Assembly: GCF_030265065.1 (NCBI RefSeq)
Contig: NC_080410.1
Location: 22,178,898 to 22,242,897 of the forward strand
From: Corythoichthys intestinalis
Lineage: Eukaryota; Chordata; Actinopteri; Syngnathiformes; Syngnathidae
Length of the DNA: 64,000 nucleotides
Direction: 5' to 3'
Under the pieces are notes generated by a model, which had not been told where the DNA came from, searched no databases, and was given only the letters and a program-made list of their open reading frames with translations. Below are positions 55,201 through 64,000 of the stretch, one piece after another. Within the stretch, counting starts at the first letter, position 1; every line of letters starts with the position of its first letter. The translations under genes and the position numbers were made by a program.

Positions 55201-58200
55201 TCTTGAGGGGGATTCTAAATCAGGCTGCTTAGGACAGCTACACTTTTCGCCAAGATCGTCATCCATTGAATATGGTACGCCCGCGAGTGTCGTCCCAATG
55301 TAGTTACCTCAGTCAAAAATTGTGTCCCCTGGAGGGAACCACATGGAGGTAGATTTGTGTCTTTATTATTCAATCAAAAAAAAGTTGCTTCAATAAAAAG
55401 AAAAGTTGCTGCAATCAAAATATATTTTTTCCAATTAAAAAAGTCGCTTCATTAAAAAAATGTGTTTAAATGCAAAAATAAATTTGAAACTCAAAAAATT
55501 CATGTGATGTGTGTTTTCTTTGAATTTTTTTTTTTTTTTTGATTGGGGTCTTTTTTTTTTTTTTGATTGAAGCAAATTTTTTGATTGAATGTTGATTTGT
55601 GTTTGGGCCACATTTTGGCTAGGACGTTTATTATTCAATCAAAAAATAAGTTGCTTCATACAATAAAATAATATTTTCAAAAGAAAAATCACTTCAATCA
55701 AAAAAAGAAAAAAATCAATCAAAGAAAACGTTTTTGAATAAGAAAAAAATACTTGAGATTGAAAGATTTCCATTTGAACACTTAATTTTTCATTTAAAAA
55801 GTTTTCTTTGATTGAAGCAATCCTTTTTGTGTTTGGGCCATATTATGGGTAGAACATGTGTGTCTAAATCATTCAATCCCCCCAAAAAAGTTGCTTCAAT
55901 AAAAAAAAAAACATTTTCAATCAAAGAAAAAAATCTTTTGAAAAATAAAATTGCCCTTCCCTATTTTTTTTTTTTTTTTTTTAAATTATATGCTAAGCAA
56001 ATGACCGTCTAAAGTCACATGATCTGTGCGAAAAATAATTTTGACCCATTGTAAAAATATATATATTTTTTTCATTTCATTCATTTTTGTTGCAGTTTTA
56101 TTGCTTTGCAACTTTTATATATATAGAAAAGTCAATTTCATGCAATGACACTTTTCGGCCACCAGGCCCCCCCCTTAAAATCCACTTATGAATAGAAATA
56201 GTCACATTTTACAGTTTCTACAACATAAAAAGAGAAAAATTAAATTTTATTGAGCAACTCCTATAAGCAAGGGCGTAGGTTTGGTCTCAAGGGACAACGG
56301 AAGGGACAATATAACAGCATAACGTGTACACTTTTTGCTGGGGACGCGACGTTCATAAGACCAAACAGATTGGGTGCACAGAGGTCAGGGCTACATTTCT
56401 CACAAATATGAACCTAATTAATTGATAGGCTAAATGATCAATGCAAACCAAATCTGTATTAACTTATGCTAACCTTCATATGTATTGGTTCAGGTGATAC
56501 ACCCTTCGATTCAAACCTTTGTTTTCAAAAACCACTATAGAAACATTTAAACTACTATAGAAACATTTTTGAAAAAAACCTAAGCCTGAATAATTGTCTG
56601 GATTTTATTAGCAAATTTAAATAGCAACATTTGAACCATATACAATAAATACAAACTTGCTAATAATCGCTTACCTATCCATGAATGAAAAAAAATAAAC
56701 ATTTGTCTTCAGACCACTCCACATTGTCTGTCTAAATAAAGACATTATATACGTTCTGTATATAAGTAAAAAACTCACAAAATAACAAAAATAAATAAAA
56801 AATGCCTTCCTTCAGGTAAAACACGACTGATTTTGTCCACAAGCAAAGCCAAACTTAACAAAAAAATGAAAGCTCCTTTGGACTACTTTAAGACCACATA
56901 AATAAAATAAAAATGAAAACTGGGGAGAAAGGGTTAAACCTCGACTCACTACATTTCTCACAGTTAATTTAACGTTAACAGTAGAAAACACATACAGGTG
57001 GACGCTTCCCTCTAAGCAGCTTACTACTTGAGTTTTTGGGGATAGCAAATTCATGCAGTTTAATGTTATACAAACTCTGATAAGGTTATACTTTCAGTAG
57101 TAAAGTTAGTGGTGTGTTCCCCACCTCCACAACATTGACGCCTTTTTACATTACTTGCTGCTGCCGGCTGAACTAAACTTCTAACATCCTTCCTCTTCGA
57201 GACCAAACAGATTGGGTGAACGGAGGTCAGGGCTACATTTCTCACGAATATGAACCTAATTACCGTATTGGCCCGAATATAAGACGGCCCTGATTATAAG
57301 ACGACCCTCTCTTTTTCAAGACTCAAATTTGAAAAAAGACTTTTTGAACACCAAATTAATTTTTTTACAGAAAATAATTACAGTACATCCGAAACAAAGT
57401 ATTATAACAACATATTTGAGAGGAAAAGCATGTTATTTTGCCTCATTCAAATCTTAATATCTGAACATTTACAGTAAATATGTAAAATAAAGTGCAATCA
57501 CATTCATAAATGAATGGCTTCTGGTTTTTGAAATGTAAATAAACCAATCTATTGTGATAAAATAACAAAATTGCAGTAACTGCATTAACCATCAAAGTGA
57601 GGCCTAACTGTACCTGTAGTCATGAAACAAATCTGAATAAGGAAAAACATTGAAATAAAATAATGCAAACTGAACAAACTAAAAAGAGTAGCTGAGATCT
57701 GTCATGACAGAACATCGCTTCAATGATATCTGGCGCCATCTAGCATTGTGAATGGGTATAATGCCTAGACCACGAATATAAGACGAGTAGACGACCCCCT
57801 CTTTTTCAGTGTTATTTCAATGCAAAAAACACCGTCTTATGTTCGGGCAATACGGTATATGGCAATATACTGCAAACCCCCAAAAAGTCACAATGTAAGT
57901 TTTTCCAATATTGTTCAGCCCTAATTCTAATGAATAATATCACTACTGTATGTTTTTATGAAGTACAGCATTACAGAGTGCTATTTAAGTTTTTTTTAAA
58001 AAATATTTGAAACATTTAGTGTTAGCGGTGAGGCCGTAACAGATTAATCAATAGGCATTCCATTAATATTGAAATCAAGTGTCTTCAACAAACTCCGGTT
58101 ACTGTCATTCAACCTTTGTGCATGAAAATGAACTTGAATAGCTTTTGATGAGACTTGAACCCGGGCTTTTTTTTGTTTTTCAAATTCTTAAACAGATGGG

Positions 58201-60479
58201 CCAGCGTAAAGTACATTCAATCCATTTGCCTTATTAATGATTTAGGAAAAGGCTTGTTTTCAGTGTTGCACTTTGCACGCGTTGCAGGCGGCTGCTCGAG
58301 CTCACCTTTAAACCTTTGGCAAGCAACCAATGGAGCCTGCAACTACAATGATGTAATATTCATATTTTGGATAATTTAATGTTATTAACACTCATATAAC
58401 ACCTGTGAATAAGTCAGAGTGTGAGTCGTTTTAAATATAAGCAAAACAGCGTGTTACATGCAGAGCTCATTCCCAGGATGTCCCACTCCCTTGCGCTTCC
58501 TGTTGGTCTGTCACCACCTGCGACCTGTGTCAACGGGATATGGGTATCTTTTGTTGCCTGACGAAAGGGCCCTGTTTAAGCTTAAATCCATCAATAAGTG
58601 GCGTTTCCCCATCAGGGTTAGGAACTGTGTCGGGAATGTATCGATGTGGGGGGAAAAAAAGCTTTGTTCGGGCTTTCATTGTGTGCGGCTCTTGTACCCC
58701 GAGGCCCCATGTAACCAGAGTTCAGTCCACAACAGCCGCACCCATCCTGGGCCTCATTGACTTTCAACTTTAACACAAAATGCAACATGCTGTATTTGAT
58801 TAATGTAAAAATGATACACAATTAGACTTTTTATTGTTACTGTATTACAAATATAGGGCAAACAAGAGGTTTGTCCCAAAAAATTCTGGCTGTTATTGAA
58901 AGTTGAAACCATTCATTTGAGACTACAAATTTGGCCCTTTAAAAATTTGGCTATCAATGACTGGCAAGGACTTATCTTTGGGGAAGGTTCAAGGACGCGG
59001 TGAGATAAAGAGAGGCCTACAGTGTGATTTCTACTCAACTCTATGTACTGCATTTTTTAAGCACTTCAAAATGAAGGACGTTATTTCAGCATGCATGGGC
59101 GTCATTCACGCCTGCTAATAAGCTTATTTTAAAATAATTATCCAACCTTAATGTCCAATAGCAAGAGACATACTGACTTACACTGTTGTTTTCGTCAACA
59201 ATGACTATTAGGAAAGTATTTCGTCGACTAACAATTTATTTCACGACTATGACAAGATGATAATGAGCTAAAACCGTGTTTGGGGAGACTAAACATAACG
59301 ACATGAATGCCAGTTTTCATCTGACGAGATGAGAACGAGATGAAAATGCCCCGTAGTTTCCGTCCCATCTTCACAATGTGTGATATTTTATGTATAGTTA
59401 GCCTGCATCGTAGCAGTGTCTGGTTGTGTCACTCATGAGACGTGCTGCGCCCCACCAACTCACACATTAGTGTGCTCTCCAGTCTCGCCATTTCTTGTTT
59501 TGAGACACGGTAAGATTTGTCTTCTCATCTTGGCAAGCGAGAATATGCAATGTTTCTTTTGCCTTTAAAAGGTCTCTGCTGAGTGATCATCACACACATA
59601 ATTTAACTTTTAGCATTAGCATAGCATTCATGTTCACGTTAGCATTAAGCTATTGTTAATGGCAAATGTCCACTTTAAACTCTTGGACAACTTTTTTTAC
59701 ATACAGTTTGTGGCGTCCAGTGTAGTGTTCCTGCTGACATACAGTTCGTGGCGTCCATTGTAGTGTTCCTGCTGAGTGTGTATTAACACGTGATAGATTT
59801 GTAGATGCTACAATATGTGTTCGTGTGTCAATGTTCGTTTGAAATTGTTGGAAAACTTATTGTATTTATGTATTTTGGGATTAAATCTTTCAAAATTTAC
59901 AGGCGAAAATATTGCGTAAACGTCAACTAAAACTAGACGAAGTTAGTCTTGAGTTTTCGTCAACAAAAACTAGACGAAGACAAACACATTTTGAAATGAC
60001 TAAAACATGACTAAGACTAATAAGTATTATCGTCCAAAAGACTAAGACAAAGATGAAAATTGAAAGGGCTGCCAAAGATAACACTGCACTTACAGAAAAC
60101 TGCCAATGCTGCATTGCAGGAATCACAGAAATAGGAACTTTTATAACTTTGACATGGAATGGTCTGTCTGGGACACTTGGTCAGCATGTATTTTATTTCA
60201 TTTTTCTTTTAAATTACAAGCATAAAAAGTTATGACTGTCCGTTGGTCAATGCTTGGTAGTTATGTTACGTTTCCGAACGTGACATTCTTTCATCTTTTC
60301 GTTTCTTGTTTGATTTTACTCAGAGCGTACGAAGGTGAGGTTAATCCAGGGTGACATCACGAACTACGACAGTGTGCTAGAGGCTTCCCGTGGTGCCCAC
60401 GTAGTCATCCACACTGCCAGTCTGGTGGACGTCTGGCACAAGGTTCAAGAAGCCCTTATCTATGCTGTCAATGTCACAG
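51854..60479 (+). CDS. hsd3b7: 3-beta-hydroxysteroid dehydrogenase type 7, first two coding exons (partial)
   Basis: Exons 51854-52016 and 60324-60479 join in phase 1 and give 106 codons. The frame continues past the donor at 60480, but no third exon was found before the window end. The Rossmann NAD-binding motif is TGGCGFLG at residues 15-22, after LVYLI. The second exon carries [13 protein letters not shown] and [15 protein letters not shown], matching HSD3B7 ([14 protein letters not shown]) better than HSD3B1/2. The enzyme oxidises 7-alpha-hydroxylated C27 sterols at C3 in the ER, an early step of bile-acid synthesis. The start is the first ATG with a good context (GTCACCATG). The 8.3-kb intron 1 is full of transposons. 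Position next to setd1a on the same strand agrees with the human map. Confidence 0.9.
52727..54360 (+). mobile_element. Full-length Tc1-like transposon in hsd3b7 intron 1
   Basis: It starts CAGTGCCTTGCAAAAGTATT and ends with the inverse of the same sequence, with TA on both sides. The inverted repeats extend for about 200 bp (inner copies of GGGGCGTGCAATATTATTCG). The size, 1.63 kb, is that of a complete element. Confidence 0.92.
53118..54139 (+). pseudogene. Tc1-family transposase, inactivated
   Basis: It starts [20 protein letters not shown] and ends GAKGGATKY. It has the paired-like helix-turn-helix ([15 protein letters not shown]), GRPSKLS hinge, and catalytic motifs [21 protein letters not shown] and [10 protein letters not shown]. 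At least two stops (after MITLD and after PIENL) and two frame changes (near 53500 and 53790) break it. It is otherwise nearly complete, so decay is fairly recent. Confidence 0.88.
55330..55980. repeat. Degenerate array of TTGATTGAAGC / GCTTCAATCAAAAA words
   Basis: Short words such as GTTGCTTCAATAAAAA, and their inverse TTGATTGAAGCAA, recur about ten times in both orientations. They are separated by A- and T-runs, and a GTGTTTGGGCCA block occurs twice. It could form hairpins. No frame or transposon ends were found. Confidence 0.6.
56358..57261. repeat. Pair of direct repeats about 840 bp apart
   Basis: A block of about 62 bp (GACCAAACAGATTGGGTG, then GGTCAGGGCTACATTTCTCA) lies at 56358-56419 and again at 57201-57261 with three or so differences. 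The second copy directly abuts the MITE 57262-57855. It may be a local duplication or the two ends of an unclassified repeat. Confidence 0.55.
57262..57855. mobile_element. MITE with ACCGTATTGGCCCGAATA ends (copy 2)
   Basis: It starts ACCGTATTGGCCCGAATATA and ends GTTCGGGCAATACGGT. It is about 590 bp and runs opposite to 23111-23684. The shared inside includes ATGATATCTGGCGCCATCTA. It is non-coding. Confidence 0.75.
57856..59179. other. hsd3b7 intron 1, nothing recognised
   Basis: This is mixed AT-rich sequence with a somewhat GC-richer part at 58450-58760. The open frames there are short and lack homology that I recognise. No repeat ends were seen. Confidence 0.35.
59180..60085. repeat. Probable MITE with GTTTTCGTCAAC arms
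   Basis: TTTTCGTCAAC, GACTAA and ACTAGACGAA-type words occur near both ends (59188-59330 and 59920-60050) in opposite directions. The termini read ACACTGTTG and, at the right, GATAACACTGC, but the boundary is uncertain. A short tandem pair lies inside at about 59700-59776. Confidence 0.45.
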
Positions 60480-60994
60480 GTGAGCTTCCAATCATTTGGA
60501 ACTACAGATATGGCTACCAGCATATTTGTTTAATCTGGCACAGCGACACGTGTTCTTATCGGGCCATTAAAAAAGACGAATAAATTTCATCATTCAGTGG
60601 CATAAATCTTATGGTCAGCATAGTTGTGTAGTGAGACAGCTATTATTGAACAGTCCTGTCATCGCTTTTCATTCATCCAGGCTCCAGCTGGCGGGGGGCT
60701 TTTTTTCTAGCAGCTCCAATAGAGCTACGCTGACAGCTTCGTGACAGCTTCCACACAATGCTGTGAATTCCTGGTGCGCAGGGAAATGATGTTATCGTTA
60801 CCTCCACCTGGGAGGTTTACCCATGCTCAAATTCAATTTAGGAAAAGAAAATTGAATTATACTCCTCTATTATTTCAGGATGCTTGGCAGTAGTCTGCGG
60901 TCTGATTCTGGTTATTCTGATGTGTTGCTGCAGTATCTTTTTAACCGTATATGGATATTGTATGAATGGAAACCAGGAACGTTAAGAATATACA

Positions 60995-62194
60995 CAGGGG
61001 TGAAAGTGGGCCAGAACGGTCAGGAACGCAGTTCCGGTATAAGATTTAGGGCCCGAATGCTGTTCCAGTATAAGATTCAGGGCCGGAATGCTGTTCCGGT
61101 ACATGGTGCTTTGATTCCGAAAATATGATGGCAACGGTCAAAACGCTATGTAAAAAAAAAAAATGCTAAGCTGCCACACATGCATTTAATCTCCAAGAAG
61201 AAAACAATCTACCAACATCAGATTTACATACACAAGTGTTAACAACAAGCATAATCAAGTACTTGTGTAACGTCATCCGTTTCCACCAATATTTATTATT
61301 TATTTTATTCCACGGACGGCATGGAGGTTTCCCCAGCTGCTGCAGTTATCTGAGTCTGACGATGATGAGTCACGTCAATGTGCGAACTCACGCAGCAAAG
61401 CAAAACGCCTGGACTCATTTATCCGTTCAGTTGACTGACATACTGACATGTGATCAGCAGAGATAGTTAGATCTGATTGGTCCAAATGTACACATTTTCT
61501 GGAACAGCAAAAAATAAAAAAAGGTCAAATAAATCTTTAAGAGCAACGAAAGAGTTGAGGAGGCTTATTTATCATATTTAGTTTTATTTGCTCTGATGGG
61601 GAAGTTCAGAACATCATAGCTGTCAATGTGCACTTTGGACTTATATTTGTTCATTTATGTTTGGTTACTTATTCATTTCTTTATGATTTAAAAAAGTCAA
61701 CGTTTGCGCGATCTTCAAAATATTTTCCATTTCACTCTGCATAATGTAAGTCATTCGTACTTATTTTTCTAAATGTATGTTACTTATATATTTTATTATT
61801 GAGAAAAAAAGTAAATATTTACATTAACTTCAGTTTTATTATACATCCTATGTTCTTAAGTAGTTAAAATTGAGATTTGGCATTTAGTATGTGAGGAAAT
61901 GGGGGAAAATAAAAATTAGGAGATGGTGGTTGGGGTTATTGGTGTTTTTTTTTTAACTTTTATTTTGCAAATCATTGAAAAAATACAATTTTGAAAGTAA
62001 ATCAGTTTTTGTATGTGTTATAGAAATAACTGTGCTAAAACAGTTTTCTTTGCATTTCAGTAGTTTCAAAGGTTTGCCCCCCCCCCCCCCCCCCCAAATT
62101 GAAAGAAAATAAATAAATTTTAAAAAATTCTGGCTCTGTGGCGACCTTCACGTCGGAGAGTTCTGGCAAGAAATTCTAGCCACTTTCACCCCTG
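60995..62194. mobile_element. hAT-type element (CAGGGGTGAAAGTGG ends)
   Basis: It starts CAGGGGTGAAAGTGG and ends CCACTTTCACCCCTG. A perfect 8-bp target duplication AATATACA lies at 60987-60994 and 62195-62202. A tandem block (TTCCGGTATAAGATT) recurs near the left and a 22-base C-run lies near 62075. No transposase frame remains. It lies in hsd3b7 intron 2. Confidence 0.88.
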
Positions 62195-62654
62195 AATATA
62201 CAGGATATTGAATGTGCACAGTGGTGCCTTAAGGTATGAAAATTGAGCCTTCGCTCCACCAAATTTTAAGCTTTGACTAATGAGCAAAAGTATGAGACAT
62301 GAACGCTGTATGGAACCATTTAAACAATAGAAAGTGTGTTTGAGCACAATAAACCAGTAGATATAAACAGATAATATCGCAGTTCTCATGTGTATTTTCT
62401 TTATGCGCTGTGAAAAATGACAGCAGTTTACAGGAGTTATAAAAGGCATCCTCATCTTTGTTTTCGACTGTATTATGATGGCTGCTGGCCCTCTTGGTCA
62501 AAATGATTTGAAGTGTCGCCGTCAATGGCAGCCAATGAGTTAAAAAAACACATTCTTTTGTACTGTTTGTGAGTTGAATCTGGAACAGATTCATGACATT
62601 TACATAAATTTCAAATAGACATAGTGATTTAGATAGTGTTTTTAGTTTTATAAA

Positions 62655-63533
62655 CAGGGGTGCACATAAGTGGTCCGCATGCGCGCATGCGTACCGGACG
62701 TAGACAAACGCGCTGGCCCTCAACGACTTCCATACGATTTTGCGTACCGATGGCTGACCACCGTATTTGCGGCGGACACGAGAAAATAACTTCTCAAAAT
62801 GTCAAAGAGGCAGGCCACACTGAGTAATTACTTCCGTGTTCCCCCACCCCCGTCAAAAGACAGACAGACGACAGAGACGTCACCGGAGCTACCGAAAAAA
62901 AGGACTTTTGCTGAAAAGTAGGAGGTAGCATGGCTAGAAGCAAATGATGCTCGCACGGAAATGCGGTACAAAATGTGCTGTGAGAATCCCAATGTCGCCG
63001 ATAAGAGCAGCGCATTTTATGTAGGGTCAAGGAATTTCAGCCATCCAAACTTTGAAAAGCACGAAAAAAACAGAGAGCATGTGGCAATTAAGAAAACTAT
63101 CGATGTCAAACAGGACCCCGCTCGCCCTATGGACAAGTGGCGGAATAAAGGTAATGAACAGCGACATGCACTGACAAACGTGTTTTTGCTCGCATTTTAC
63201 AAAGCTAAACATGCACGTTCAATAAGGTCTTATGAGGAGGACATCCCACTTTTAAAAAGGCTTGGAGTTAATGTGGGAGCCGCATAATGCCCTTTATTTT
63301 GAATTGGTGCTTTTTATTTCTTTACATTTTAAAGTAATGGCAATTTTGTTGTGCCAGTTGATGTTAATCAAGCATTTTTTGTTAATATAATTAATTAAAG
63401 TTAATTGGCTCTAAGTAAAGCTTGTCATAAATTTATCTCATCAGGCGGGTTGGCTCTCAAGCTCAATGAGGACCAAGTCACATCTCCAGGTCCTCCTCTG
63501 AGAACCTGGGCAAAAAAATTATGTGCACCCCTG
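62655..63533 (+). mobile_element. hAT element with N-terminal coding remnant
   Basis: It starts CAGGGGTGCACATAAGTG and ends TTATGTGCACCCCTG, with a perfect 8-bp target duplication TTTATAAA at 62647-62654 and 63534-63541. The plus strand from 62799 reads MSKRQATLSNYFRV, a TAG after KKRTFAEK, then 62961-63287 (KMCCENPNVADKSSAF and SHPNFEKHEKNREH). This resembles the N-terminal zinc-finger part of ZNF862-like hAT transposases. The catalytic part is missing, so it needs a partner to move. Confidence 0.85.
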
Positions 63534-63559
63534 TTTATAAACCATTTGGCACTTAATTA

Positions 63560-64000
63560 ACACGTCAAGCCATGCTTGGACGTCTTGTTCCACTAATGGC
63601 ACTGAAAGATGAGCATTCACAGACAGTCCTCTCAATGAAATGAATTGACGTCTGTCCTCGTCAATGGCATGCATTAAAGGGGAAGTTCAGAATTTTTTAC
63701 ATCAGGCTTAATCTTTGAGTTAGCAAGGGTTTAATAAGTCGGTAGAGTTGATTTGAACTAATTCCGCTTAGTTTGTTAGTTATTTGTCAGTTTCAGGGCT
63801 CCGAAGTGGCTAAGCTAGCGCTAGTCAATTGGGCTGACTTAGCATGCCAATAAAAAAACAACATCTGCACACCAGAGGCTGCGCTAGACTTTTTCGTTGT
63901 CTGTCATTTTGACTGACAGGGTCATAAAAATCCGGTCATAATCTATTGTTACCCGTCATTTAAATTTTTAAAATGACTATATCATGATGCAGTAACTATA
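63560..64000. repeat. Dispersed short repeats at the right edge
   Basis: At 63565-63675 lies a GACGTC...GTCAATGGCA block that recurs in the window (about 37545-37690, 43400-43530 and 62505-62540). From 63680 a second sequence (GGGGAAGTTCAGAATTTTT) looks like the start of another interspersed repeat cut by the window edge. No hsd3b7 exon was found here. Confidence 0.35.

Noticed and set aside
58458-58773. Two overlapping plus-strand frames of 77-100 codons in hsd3b7 intron 1
   Set aside because: The region is slightly GC-richer, but has no matching splice sites in hsd3b7 phase and no recognised domain.

Overview
This looks like nuclear DNA of a teleost fish. It holds multi-exon vertebrate genes with GT-AG introns, and the introns are packed with fish-type Tc1/mariner, hAT and MITE-like elements. 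The proteins are closest to vertebrate orthologues I recognise from memory (RUSF1, DCAF7, CCDC47, SETD1A, HSD3B7). No database search was run. I saw no bacterial features, CRISPR arrays, rRNA or tRNA, and recognised no retrovirus or other capsid-bearing element.

Layout from left to right. 1-899 (minus): the 5' part of a THAP zinc-finger gene that runs off the left edge. 1300-3950: hAT-type elements and a truncated Tc1. 4101-9937 (minus): rusf1, 13 coding exons. 11369-16297 (minus): dcaf7, 7 coding exons, 342 aa. 16300-17071: a head-to-head promoter region with a palindromic CRE. 16.9-25.8 kb (plus): ccdc47, 12 coding exons, 492 aa. 27710-47776 (plus): setd1a, 20 coding exons, about 2156 aa. 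51854 to the right edge (plus): the first two coding exons of hsd3b7; the rest lies outside.

Functions. The THAP protein is a probable DNA-binding protein. RUSF1 is a DUF647 membrane protein of unclear role. DCAF7 is a WD40 scaffold for kinases and CUL4 ligases. CCDC47 is an ER protein of the multipass translocon. SETD1A is the H3K4 methyltransferase of the COMPASS complex. HSD3B7 acts in bile-acid synthesis. There is no operon logic, but the setd1a-hsd3b7 order and orientation match human 16p11.2, while dcaf7 and ccdc47 are neighbours on human 17q23.

The best findings are these. One setd1a intron has the marks of a U12-type AT-AC intron. Two separate setd1a introns each hold a three-deep nest of transposons. 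Two related DNA elements with a probable AT target duplication carry a decayed THAP-like exon. A run of hAT-like elements has perfect 8-bp target duplications. All exon boundaries were placed by hand from splice motifs, reading-frame arithmetic and remembered homologues.
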